Shown piece by piece: positions 1 to 11,061 of a DNA stretch of 64,000 nt (position 1 is its first letter; each line of letters begins with the position of its first letter). This DNA comes from Salvator merianae (lineage: Eukaryota; Chordata; Lepidosauria; Squamata; Teiidae): positions 727,658 to 791,657 of the forward strand of contig QVOM02000053.1 in the NCBI GenBank assembly GCA_003586115.2, in the 5' to 3' direction. The notes beneath the pieces were generated by a model. It had not been told where the DNA came from, did not search any database, and saw only the letters and a list, made by a program, of their open reading frames with translations. Position numbers and translations under genes: made by a program.

Positions 1-1770
1 GCTTAACTTCAGTTTCCCATAGTGCACTGCAGCAACTCCCCTGGGGGGAGCCCCTGAAGGAGATTTTTACTTGTACAGCATTCGCGCAATGCCACCCTAA
101 AGTAAAACAGCCTTTAAAGCTGGCTTGAAAAACAGGCGCTCGAATGAGCCGAAGCACAGGGCATTTTTTTCTTACCTGGTCGCAGCTTCGCGCCCTTCGA
201 AAAGGCTCCATAGAGATGCATTGCCCGAATTTTTCCTCCTGGCTGCATTCTACACTTTGGCCACGAGATGGCAGTGTTGATTTATTCGCGGCTTACATTT
301 TCCCGTCCGGCTGCATTCTAGAATTTGGCCACAAGACGGCAGTGTTCACTAGCGAAACAGGTTACATCGTTTGAACCGCGTAGAAAACCATAAGTTTCGT
401 TTTAAATGAGATTTCCCAAAACAAGCCGAGAGGAGTTCAGGTGCTCTCATGGGTTAGATAGAGATTCAGCTGAATAACCAATATACCAGGATTGAGTATG
501 TCCCAATTCCCTTTCAAAATAAATAAATCATTGGGGCTGCCTGAGGCTTAACTTTTCAGTTTCCCATAATGCATTGCAGCAACTCCTCTGGGGGGAGCCC
601 CTGAAGGATATTTTCGCTTGTACAGTATTCCTGCAATGCCACCCTAAAGTAAAACAGCCTTCAAAGCTGGCTTGAAAAATAGGCGCTCGAATGAGCCGCA
701 GCGTAGGGCATTTTTTCTTACCTGGTCACAGCTTCGCGCCTTTCGAAAAGGCTCCATAGAGATGCAGCTGCATGTATTTTCTACTGCTGTGATTTCATTC
801 CTTATCCAACACTGCCATCTGGTGGCGAAAACGTAGAATGCAGCTGCATTCTAAAATGTCGCCACGAGATGGCAGTGTTGGATAAGGAATGAAATCACTG
901 CAGAGGAAAATACAAGCAAATTCATTACTAATGCAACACTGCCATCCGGTGGCGAAAGTTTAGAATGCAGCCGGGCGGGAAAATTCAACCAATGTATCCC
1001 TATGGAGCCTTTTCGAAGGGCGCAAAGCTGCGACCAGGTAAGAAAAAGTGTCCTACGCTGCGGCTCATTCGAACGCCTGTTTTTCAAGCCAGCTTGGAAG
1101 GCTGTTTTACTTTAGGGTGGCATTGCGCGAATACTGCACAAGTAAAAATTTCCTTCAGGGGCTCCCCCCAGGGGAGTTGCTGCAGTGCATTATGGGAAAC
1201 TGAAAAGTTAAGCGGCAGTTAGCCCCAATGATTTATTTATTTTTAAAGGGAATTGAGACATACTTGATCCTGGTATGTTGGTTATTCGCCTGAATCTCTA
1301 TCTAACCCATGAGAGCACCTGAAATCCTCTCGGCCTGTTTTGGGAAAGCTCATTTAAAACAAAACTCAAGGTTTTCTACGCGGTTCAAATGCTGTAATGT
1401 GTTTCGCTAGTGAACACTGCCGTCTTGTGGCCAAATTCTAGAATGCAGCCGGACGGGAAAATATAAGCCGCGAATAAATCAACACTGCCATCTCGTGGCC
1501 AAAGTGTAGAATGCAGCCAGGCGGAAAAATTCGGGCAATGCATCTCTATGGAGCCTTTTTGAAGGGTGCAAAGCTGCGGACCAGGCAAGAAAAGTTGCCC
1601 TACGCTGTGGCTCATTCGAGCGCCTGTTTTTCAAGACAGCTTTGAAGGCTGTTTTACTTTAGGATGGCATTGCGCAAATACTGTACAATTAAAAATCTCC
1701 TTCAGGGACTCCCCCCAGGCCTGTTGCTGCAATGCATTATGGAAAACTGAAAAGTTAAGCCCCAGCATCC
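1..1770. repeat. Palindromic four-unit foldback repeat, copy 1
   Basis: Two related units lie in forward orientation (1-544 and 545-845) and two in reverse (846-1213 and 1214-1770), making one large inverted repeat. The centre is the perfect palindrome near 836-851 (gaatgcagctgcattc). Inner arms begin and end with GCTTAACTTTTCAG and its complement. A recognisable core in every unit includes the GGCGCTCGAATGAGCC-type segment and the TCGAAAAGGCTCCAT-type segment. The left inner arm is about 70 bases shorter than the right. Short open frames inside the block (for example 144-374 and 1385-1615) are mirror images of the same repeat, not genes. It may be a nested MITE or foldback element; I do not recognise the family. 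Confidence 0.85.
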
Positions 1771-2397
1771 AGCTGCATACCAGGCCTTTGACAACCACAT
1801 CTATTGAAAAGGTGTTGTTGTTTTGCTGGACAGACCATAGCATCCCAGTTAAAAGACACTGAGGCTGTAATTTTGCTAGATTTACAAAAACTCCCAATTT
1901 GGACGGCAAAACTGATGTTCAGAGTCCAGCAATGCCTGGGAATATATATTACAGATGGGGTGGGCAGAGACCAGACTGTAATAGTGAGAATCTATAATAA
2001 TATATTCTCAAACTAATCTGATGTAGATGGTAGCAACGCACTTACCTATGCGTAACCCCTGAAATGATACTGATGAAATGAATAAATAAAAATCCCTTGA
2101 GGTAATTAGGTGGGGGTGTTTGAAAGAAAAGGATTGCAAGCACTATTCTGTTCTGGAAAAATGCCCCGGCATCTTTAGTTCTAAGGGTTCTTCCTCTGCC
2201 CCTATATTCCACAAAGTGGGTCTAGGCATCCTAGGTTTTTTTAAATTCATTTATTTTAAAAGGGAATTGGGACATACTCAATCTTAATACATTGGTTATT
2301 CACCTATACTGAATATGTATCTAACCCAGGAGTTTTCCACCAATTGTGTTTATTTTTGTGGTGCCACATAAAGTGTAAGACATCCCAACATATGCAA

Positions 2398-2398
<1 letters not shown>

Positions 2399-2444
<46 letters not shown>

Positions 2445-2473
2445 CATACATATACATACACATATACATATAG
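2399..2473. repeat. (TA)n/(CATA)n microsatellite
   Basis: About 40 bases of TA dinucleotide are followed by CATA repeats. The counterpart in duplication copy 2 is at 7524-7575. Confidence 0.95.
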
Positions 2474-3389
2474 GGATGTATAGCAGCACCAATTTTTGCT
2501 TCTGGTGCCTCTATTTCGCACCTGATTGGGCCATTACAAAGAATGATCAACCCGGTAATGCAACACAGGGAACACTGAAAACATGGGAAAGCGTGGTTGG
2601 TTTTTCCTCTGTGCTTCTCACATGTAAATTTCCTCTTTTTTTCCACTAGGAGAGAATAAAAGTCATGCAAATTTGAGAAATGTAGCATCTCTCTTCCCCA
2701 ACTCTGAATGGATGCAGCTTCTGGTCTTTCAAGAGCAATGCATTTCAAATAAGCATAAACAGAAGGTTCTCCTTGCCCCAAATAAAAATGGATTAGAATG
2801 GCGGTGGGCATTACCTTGTATCCCCTTCCCAGAAAGCAGGTGGTTGAACGAAACCCCAGCCTCAAGCCAGCAAGTGCCATTTACATTTAGATGAAGAGGT
2901 TTTCTGTGTCAGATGAGTTCTGGTCATCTGAGATCATCATCAGTGGGGGAAAGTAAAGGGTGTGCTGGAGGAGAATGAATTACAGTGAGAACAACAAAAA
3001 GCTAAATCAAAAATAACATTGCAGAGAGTCCTGCTTTTCCCCCTACTGGAGATGTGGCGGAATTGGTTCTCTTCTTAAAGCCTAAAATGGCTTTAGAAAT
3101 ATTATTAAAAACTACAATATTATATCAAATTGAGCAACAACGTGAAAGGTTTAGTGAGAAGTTTATTTTTATTAACATCAGAACAGTTTTTCCTTTTTAA
3201 TACAGGCAGGGCAGGGATGCAGGAGACCTTACAGCCCGGGTACCCGCCCTGTGGCCGCCAGTTGACTCGACCTGGATGTCTGAATGAAGCCCACAGGAAG
3301 AAGGACAATTAAACATGAGGCAACTTGCAATACAAGGCGATAAAACTCCAGTATGAGAGCCTTGCGCAGTGGTGCCTTGGAGTCTGTGA

Positions 3390-3700
3390 AGTTTAGGTTA
3401 TGGTTTGACACACACCAGCTGCACCTTCTGGCATAGATACAAGGGTACCCTCCAAAAAGCGCATTACAGTGGTCCAGAGGTGAGGTTATCAGAGCATGGA
3501 CAACAGTGGCCAGGCTACCTCTGTCCTAGCTGCACTACAGACCCCAGGGCCAGAGATGATACCTACTGCTTCCTTCTGAGGGAGTGCAGCTCCATCTCTA
3601 ATAGGTCAAGTTTCCACCTGCATTTCACTTTCTCCCTTTTGCTTTGGGTGCATCCATACCCAGCAGGAAAGCAACTGCCTGGCAGCAGGGGGTCACAGGC
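3390..3700 (-). mobile_element. LINE-derived fragment (CR1/L2-like), antisense
   Basis: The segment containing GCATTACAGTGGTCCAGAGG and GTTATCAGAGCATGGACAAC resembles a non-LTR retrotransposon region that is very common in lizard genomes. This is recognised from memory, not by alignment. The reading frames are broken. A duplicate lies at 8494-8804. Confidence 0.45.
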
Positions 3701-4264
3701 TTGACCCCAGAAACCTCCCTATCCTGTATCCTTTCAAGGAAATAGATGCAATCTCAGTTTGGCTTTGCATCTATGCCCTTCCCCACTCTATCAAAATTGA
3801 CTTCCTGTATTTAGGTTGACACCCCACAACCATCATTCTTTGGGTGGCTTTCAGTACCTAGCAAACAAAGTGCAAACAAAATAACAAAGCACACAGCAAA
3901 CCAAACTTGCAAATTACTGCTTTGATTTAAATAGTTACAGACTGTTAACTGTGAGCAATTTCCTGAAAGGTTTACAACATAAAAACAAAACTTGAACAAT
4001 ATAAAACTATGCAAAGCAATTCTTACAAGTAACACTGAAAACCATATATGACAAGGCAAAGTGTCAAGCCATCTACATAGGAAAATCATGGATAAAAAGA
4101 GAAGTCCTCAGCAGGCATTCAGGAGTGTGTGGTACCCACAAGAAAGCTTCCAGTTTTTTCCTCGTCTTTCTTTCTTTGCAAGCACATATTTCTGTGGAAG
4201 CAAGAAAATCCATTTGTTATTGTTTGAGGGCTTTCGTGAAGCATCCTGTTAGCAGCTCTGGAAG

Positions 4265-4510
4265 CGGCCCGTTAGTGGAGGTGGGGGGTCAGGTCGGGGG
4301 TCGGGGCCCTCCGTGGGGGTCCCCGATTAGGGTTAGGGTTAGAGCCCGGTGGGTAGCTGCGGGCGTGGGGGTCGCGCCGTTGCGCTCGGGGCGGGCCCCT
4401 GAGTGGAGGTGGGGGGTCAGGTCGGGCGTCGGGGCCCTCCGTGGGGGTCTCCGATTAGGTTTAGAGCCCTGTGGCAAGCTACGGCCGTGGGGGTCGCGTC
4501 GTAGCACTAT
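4265..4510 (+). repeat. GC-rich ~127 bp satellite with TTAGGG motif, two units
   Basis: Two tandem units start at 4265 and 4392. Each carries GGAGGTGGGGGGTCAGGTCG, a GGGCCCTCCGTGGGGG stretch, and a telomere-like core. Unit 1 has ATTAGGGTTAGGGTTAG at 4326-4342; in unit 2 the core is eroded to ATTAGGTTTAG. The array begins within two bases of the right breakpoint of duplication copy 1. A CCCT microsatellite follows it. Confidence 0.85.
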
Positions 4511-4532
4511 AGACCCGTTGCTGGACTCAAAA

Positions 4533-4564
4533 TCCCTCCCTCCCTCCCTCCCTCCCTCCCTCCC
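4533..4564. repeat. (CCCT)n microsatellite
   Basis: Eight perfect CCCT units lie directly downstream of the first satellite array. Confidence 0.95.
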
Positions 4565-4668
4565 AAGCCACATACTGGGTGCTGGCACCCACCATATGGT
4601 TTCTCACCTCCAGTTTAAATTCTTGCTTTGAAGAACTAGTTGCTGTGGATTTGGAATGACTTCAGAGC

Positions 4669-5171
4669 ATTCTTGGCTGATTCTGGGAAATCTCATTTAA
4701 AACAAAACGCAAGGTTTACATTGGAGCAAACTCCCCTGGGGGGAGCCCCTGAGAGAGATTTTTTCTTGTACAGTATTCGCGCAATGCCACCCTAAAGTAA
4801 AACAGCCTTCAAAGCTGGCTTGAAAAACAGGCGCTCGAATGAGCCGAAGCACAGGGCATTTTTTCTTGCATAGTCGCAGCATTGCACCCTTCGAAAAGGC
4901 TCCATAGAGATACATTGGTTGAATTTTCCTGCCCGGCTGCATTCTAAACTTTGGCCACACGATGGCAGTGTTCGCCAGCAAATCACATCACAGCATTTGA
5001 TGCGCGTAGAAAACCTTGAATTTTGCTTTAAATGAGCTTTCCCAAAACAGGCCGAGAGGATTTCAGGTGCTCTCATGGGTTAGATACAGATTCAGCTGAA
5101 TAACCAATATACCTGGATCGAATATGTCTCAATTCCCTTTCAAAATAAATAAATCATTGGGGCTGCCTGCA
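4669..5171 (+). repeat. Additional forward unit of the foldback repeat
   Basis: This is a single forward copy of the unit found in the palindromes. It includes the ctggggggagcccctga segment, the inverted-repeat core and one CTCF-like motif at 4955-4968. It joins copy 2 directly and is more diverged from its neighbours than the two big copies are from each other. Confidence 0.7.
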
Positions 5172-6941
5172 GCTTAACTTCAGTTTCCCATAGTGCACTG
5201 CAGCAACTCCCCTGGGGGGAGCCCCTGAAGGAGATTTTTACTTGTACAGCATTCGCGCAATGCCACCCTAAAGTAAAACAGCCTTTAAAGCTGGCTTGAA
5301 AAACAGGCGCTCGAATGAGCCGAAGCACAGGGCATTTTTTTCTTACCTGGTCGCAGCTTCGCGCCCTTCGAAAAGGCTCCATAGAGATGCATTGCCCGAA
5401 TTTTTCCTCCTGGCTGCATTCTACACTTTGGCCACGAGATGGCAGTGTTGATTTATTCGCGGCTTACATTTTCCCGTCCGGCTGCATTCTAGAATTTGGC
5501 CACAAGACGGCAGTGTTCACTAGCGAAACAGGTTACATCGTTTGAACCGCGTAGAAAACCATAAGTTTCGTTTTAAATGAGATTTCCCAAAACAAGCCGA
5601 GAGGAGTTCAGGTGCTCTCATGGGTTAGATAGAGATTCAGCTGAATAACCAATATACCAGGATTGAGTATGTCCCAATTCCCTTTCAAAATAAATAAATC
5701 ATTGGGGCTGCCTGAGGCTTAACTTTTCAGTTTCCCATAATGCATTGCAGCAACTCCTCTGGGGGGAGCCCCTGAAGGATATTTTCGCTTGTACAGTATT
5801 CCTGCAATGCCACCCTAAAGTAAAACAGCCTTCAAAGCTGGCTTGAAAAATAGGCGCTCGAATGAGCCGCAGCGTAGGGCATTTTTTCTTACCTGGTCAC
5901 AGCTTCGCGCCTTTCGAAAAGGCTCCATAGAGATGCAGCTGCATGTATTTTCTACTGCTGTGATTTCATTCCTTATCCAACACTGCCATCTGGTGGCGAA
6001 AACGTAGAATGCAGCTGCATTCTAAAATGTCGCCACGAGATGGCAGTGTTGGATAAGGAATGAAATCACTGCAGAGGAAAATACAAGCAAATTCATTACT
6101 AATGCAACACTGCCATCCGGTGGCGAAAGTTTAGAATGCAGCCGGGCGGGAAAATTCAACCAATGTATCCCTATGGAGCCTTTTCGAAGGGCGCAAAGCT
6201 GCGACCAGGTAAGAAAAAGTGTCCTACGCTGCGGCTCATTCGAACGCCTGTTTTTCAAGCCAGCTTGGAAGGCTGTTTTACTTTAGGGTGGCATTGCGCG
6301 AATACTGCACAAGTAAAAATTTCCTTCAGGGGCTCCCCCCAGGGGAGTTGCTGCAGTGCATTATGGGAAACTGAAAAGTTAAGCGGCAGTTAGCCCCAAT
6401 GATTTATTTATTTTTAAAGGGAATTGAGACATACTTGATCCTGGTATGTTGGTTATTCGCCTGAATCTCTATCTAACCCATGAGAGCACCTGAAATCCTC
6501 TCGGCCTGTTTTGGGAAAGCTCATTTAAAACAAAACTCAAGGTTTTCTACGCGGTTCAAATGCTGTAATGTGTTTCGCTAGTGAACACTGCCGTCTTGTG
6601 GCCAAATTCTAGAATGCAGCCGGACGGGAAAATATAAGCCGCGAATAAATCAACACTGCCATCTCGTGGCCAAAGTGTAGAATGCAGCCAGGCGGAAAAA
6701 TTCGGGCAATGCATCTCTATGGAGCCTTTTTGAAGGGTGCAAAGCTGCGGACCAGGCAAGAAAAGTTGCCCTACGCTGTGGCTCATTCGAGCGCCTGTTT
6801 TTCAAGACAGCTTTGAAGGCTGTTTTACTTTAGGATGGCATTGCGCAAATACTGTACAATTAAAAATCTCCTTCAGGGACTCCCCCCAGGCCTGTTGCTG
6901 CAATGCATTATGGAAAACTGAAAAGTTAAGCCCCAGCATCC
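5172..6941. repeat. Palindromic four-unit foldback repeat, copy 2
   Basis: This has the same architecture as 1-1770, shifted by 5171 bases, with the palindrome centre near 6007-6022. I found no base differences from copy 1 in the parts I compared. Upstream, about 4669-5171 carries one more forward unit with the same core, so the block contains five units here. Confidence 0.85.
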
Positions 6942-7518
6942 AGCTGCATACCAGGCCTTTGACAACCACATCTATTGAAAAGGTGTTGTTGTTTTGCTGG
7001 ACAGACCATAGCATCCCAGTTAAAAGACACTGAGGCTGTAATTTTGCTAGATTTACAAAAACTCCCAATTTGGACAGCAGAACTGATGTTCAGAGTCCAG
7101 CAATGCCTGGGAATATATATTACAGATGGGGTGGGCAGAGAGCAGACTGTAATAGTGAGAATCTATAATAGTATATTCTCAAACTAATCTGATGTAGATG
7201 GTAGCAACAAAATTACCTGTGCATGACCCCTGAAATGATACTGATGAAATGAATAAATAAAAATCCCTTGAGGTAATTAGGTGGGGCTGTTTGAAAGGAA
7301 AGGATTGCAAGCACTATTCTGTTCTGGAAAAATGTCCCGGCATCTTTACTTCTAAGGTTCATCCTCTGCACCTATATTCCACAAAGTGGGTTTAGGCATC
7401 CTACGTTTTTTTAAATTCATTTATTTTAAAAGGGAATTGGGACATACTCGATCTTAATACATTGGTTATTCACCTATACTGAATATGTATCTAACCCAGG
7501 AGTTTTCCACCAATTGTG

Positions 7519-7523
<5 letters not shown>

Positions 7524-7572
<49 letters not shown>

Positions 7573-7575
7573 TAT
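7524..7575. repeat. (TA)n(CA)n microsatellite
   Basis: A TA run of about 30 bases is followed by a CA run. Its length and composition differ from the copy at 2399-2473. Confidence 0.95.
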
Positions 7576-8493
7576 AGGGATGTATAGCAGCACCAATTTT
7601 TGCTTCTGGTGCCTCTATTTCGCACCTGATTGGGCCATTACAAAGAATGATCAACCCGGTAATGCAACACAGGGAACACTGAAAACATGGGAAAGCGTGG
7701 TTGGTTTTTCCTCTGTGCTTCTCACATGTAAATTTCCTCTTTTTTTCCACTAGGAGAGAATAAAAGTCATGCAAATTTGAGAAATGTAGCATCTCTCTTC
7801 CCCAACTCTGAATGGATGCAGCTTCTGGTCTTTCAAGAGCAATGCATTTCAAATAAGCATAAACAGAAGGTTCTCCTTGCCCCAAATAAAAATTGATTAG
7901 AATGGCGGTGGGCATTACCTTGTATCCCCTTCCCAGAAAGCAGGTGGTTGAACGAAACCCCAGCCTCAAGCCAGCAAGTGCCATTTACATTTAGATGAAG
8001 AGGTTTTCTGTGTCAGATGAGTTCTGGTCATCTGAGATCATCATCAGTGGGGGAAAGTAAAGGGTGTGCTGGAGGAGAATGAATTACAGTGAGAACAACA
8101 AAAAGCTAAATCAAAAATAACATTGCAGAGAGTCCTGCTTTTCCCCCTACTGGAGATGTGGCGGAATTGGTTCTCTTCTTAAAGCCTAAAATGGCTTTAG
8201 AAATATTATTAAAAACTACAATATTATATCAAATTGAGCAACAACGTGAAAGGTTTAGTGAGAAGTTTATTTTTATTAACATCAGAACAGTTTTTCCTTT
8301 TTAATACAGGCAGGGCAGGGATGCAGGAGACCTTACAGCCCGGGTACCCGCCCTGTGGCCGCCAGTTGACTCGACCTGGATGTCTGAATGAAGCCCACAG
8401 GAAGAAGGACAATTAAACATGAGGCAACTTGCAATACAAGGCGATAAAACTCCAGTATGAGAGCCTTGCGCAGTGGTGCCTTGGAGTCTGTGA

Positions 8494-8804
8494 AGTTTAG
8501 GTTATGGTTTGACACACACCAGCTGCACCTTCTGGCATAGATACAAGGGTACCCTCCAAAAAGCGCATTACAGTGGTCCAGAGGTGAGGTTATCAGAGCA
8601 TGGACAACAGTGGCCAGGCTACCTCTGTCCTAGCTGCACTACAGACCCCAGGGCCAGAGATGATACCTACTGCTTCCTTCTGAGGGAGTGCAGCTCCATC
8701 TCTAATAGGTCAAGTTTCCACCTGCATTTCACTTTCTCCCTTTTGCTTTGGGTGCATCCATACCCAGCAGGAAAGCAACTGCCTGGCAGCAGGGGGTCAC
8801 AGGC
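8494..8804 (-). mobile_element. LINE-derived fragment (CR1/L2-like), duplicate copy
   Basis: This is identical in content to 3390-3700 and was carried along by the tandem duplication. Confidence 0.45.
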
Positions 8805-9367
8805 TTGACCCCAGAAACCTCCCTATCCTGTATCCTTTCAAGGAAATAGATGCAATCTCAGTTTGGCTTTGCATCTATGCCCTTCCCCACTCTATCAAAA
8901 TTGACTTCCTGTATTTAGGTTGACACCCCACAACCATCATTCTTTGGGTGGCTTTCAGTACCTAGCAAACAAAGTGCAAACAAAATAACAAAGCACACAG
9001 CAAACCAAACTTGCAAATTACTGCTTTGATTTAAATAGTTACAGACTGTTAACTGTGAGCAATTTCCTGAAAGGTTTACAACATAAAAACAAAACTTGAA
9101 CAATATAAAACTATGCAAAGCAATTCTTACAAGTAACACTGAAAACCATATATGACAAGGCAAAGTGTCAAGCCATCTACATAGGAAAATCATGGATAAA
9201 AAGAGAAGTCCTCAGCAGGCATTCAGGAGTGTGTGGTACCCACAAGAAAGCTTCCAGTTTTTTCCTCGTCTTTCTTTCTTTGCAAGCACATATTTCTGTG
9301 GAAGCAAGAAAATCCATTTGTTATTGTTTGAGGGCTTTCGTGAAGCATCCTGTTAGCAGCTCTGGAA

Positions 9368-10689
9368 AACTTTTAGAGTAGAATAACTGAAGTAGATTTA
9401 CTCAAAATTAACTGGGTTTACTGGAATTGCTTCCTTGCTACAACCTCAGTTCACTATCAGTGCTTGTTTTAGTTAACAAGGTACAAGGAATAAGACAAAA
9501 TAAGGGTGACCTTTGTAAACAAAAGTTCAGAGAAAGAGAGTTCCCTGTATACTTCTGAACTCTTACTTAGAAGATAATACTTTGTATAGGTCTTACTAGG
9601 CAACACACCTCACGGGCTAAATTTGTAATCATCTCTTCACATTTAGATCTTGTTTTTTCCCTATGTTTCTCTACTTATTGGGCAAATGCATTGCCTTTGC
9701 TTTTTCAACAGTTTTAACAGGCAGGTGGGCAGGCAGGCCAACAGACTGGAGGCAGCAGTAGTGGGATGGGAAGGGCAAGAGACCAGATGCACGAAGCTGA
9801 AGAGATCCACCTGCAGAAAAGCCCCCAAAGCGAATATTACACCCAGAAGAAGAGAGGATTACTGTACTGACCTGCATGTACTTCTGTGTCCATGGCCAAC
9901 GATGCCAGTGAAGACTAAGGGCTGGAACACCTGAAGGGAAATCTGGAGATGCTGTTCCTGCTTCCCTGGATTTGGACTCCTGAGCGATAGCTACAGAAAG
10001 AAGAACAAAGAAGGTTGGCCCCCTTCTGCTTTATTTGCCTAACATTCCTGGAATCCCTTTTAGCAAGATACAAAACCCAAACAGTGTGACCAATACTAAG
10101 TGATGACCTGAAATGTAGGAACACAGTCCCCAGAGTTCTGACTAGAAATTTTGAAGCCACTGAACCAAAAGAAAATCACTCTGCTGGGCTTTGCCTCCTA
10201 AAACAGGAGGGGGTCTGTCCTGTCCCCCCACCAAACTGCTCCGGAAGCCAACCACCGATGTTGTGCTAACCCTATCCACCCGCCACAACCTTCCCGATGA
10301 AAGACAGCTTTGTCTCTTCCGTGAGTGACAAAACTCAGAAAGGAGACACAATCGACCAGCTTTCTTAACTGCCAAGAAAAAACAAATCTAGATTTTCACC
10401 CGTGAGGATGCTGAAGTCCTCAAGGAAGAAAAGCAGCAGAATTGGATCCCTGAGGACGATGCGTCGGAGTGTGGCGTCCTCTTCTTCCAGGCTGGGGGAA
10501 AGTCCCTTTGCCACTGAGTGTAGCTGCAGTCTGGGGTGTCTAAGAAAACATGGGGGAGGAAGGAAACAACTGGATTAAGAGGCTGCTCCTGTGGGTTTTT
10601 CTTCTGCTCCTGTGGCTAAACTCAGGGCAGAACTGCAGTTATGACTGGTCTAAGGGAGGCATGTGGGTTTTGGCTTGGCTTGGCTTGGC
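9368..10689. other. Intergenic, no gene seen
   Basis: This is unique-looking sequence between duplication copy 2 and the second satellite array. Open frames are short, with no recognisable domain and no splice-linked coding pattern. Confidence 0.6.
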
Positions 10690-11061
10690 CGGCCCGTTAG
10701 TGGAGGTGGGGGGTCAGGTCGGGGGTCGGGGCCCTCCGTGGGGGTCCCCGATTAGGGTTAGGGTTAGAGCCCGGTGGGTAGCTGCGGGCGTGGGGGTCGC
10801 GCCGTTGCGCTCGGGGCCGGCCCGTGAGTGGAGGTGGGGGGTCAGGTCGGGGGTCGGGGCCCTCCGTGGGGGTCCCCGATTAGGGTTAGGGTTAGAGCCC
10901 TGTGGGTAGCTGCGGGCATGGGGGTCGCGCCATTGGACTCGGGACAGGCCTGTGAGTGGAGGTGGATGGTCAGGTCGGGGGTCTGGGCCCTCTGTGGGGG
11001 TCCCCGATTAGGGTTAGGGTTGGGCCCTGTGGCTAGCTGTGGGTGTGGGGGTCGCGCCGTG
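10690..11061 (+). repeat. GC-rich ~127 bp satellite with TTAGGG motif, three units
   Basis: Three tandem units start at 10690, 10818 and 10945, giving a period of 127-128 bases. Each contains the telomere-like ATTAGGGTTAGGGTT core. Units 1 and 2 are very similar to the unit at 4265; unit 3 is more diverged. The array stops abruptly at about 11061. A short TGGCTTGGCTT repetition precedes it. Confidence 0.85.

Larger units (their letters stand above)
1..4263. repeat. Tandem duplication, copy 1
   Basis: This block recurs at 5172-9367. The offset is 5171 bases up to the AT microsatellite and 5104 bases after it. Copy 1 is cut off by the window start, so its true left edge is unknown. The right edge is sharp: the last shared base is 4263, after which a GC-rich satellite begins, whereas copy 2 continues into unrelated unique DNA. 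The block holds the palindromic repeat at 1-1770, a stretch of diverged sequence, an AT/CA microsatellite, an antisense LINE-like fragment (about 3390-3700) and ordinary non-coding DNA. I see no gene. It could be a real segmental duplication or a falsely duplicated assembly haplotype. Confidence 0.95.
5172..9367. repeat. Tandem duplication, copy 2
   Basis: This is the second copy of the block at 1-4263, in the same orientation. Sequence is effectively identical over the first 1.9 kb (5172-7075). It then shows many substitutions and small indels over about 0.5 kb (7076-7575), followed by near identity again to 9367. Copy 2 lacks about 45 bases that precede the AT repeat in copy 1 (roughly 2354-2398). 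Its microsatellite ends in CA repeats instead of CATA repeats. Confidence 0.95.

Noticed and set aside
144..374. Repeated 76-98-codon open frames in the left repeat block
   Set aside because: The same peptide motifs appear on both strands at mirror positions of the palindrome and in both duplicate copies. They reflect the repeat, and no frame shows a known domain.
2350..2880. A 176-codon minus-strand frame with a YIYIY tract
   Set aside because: The tract is translation of the TA microsatellite, and the frame changes length between the two duplicate copies with the microsatellite.
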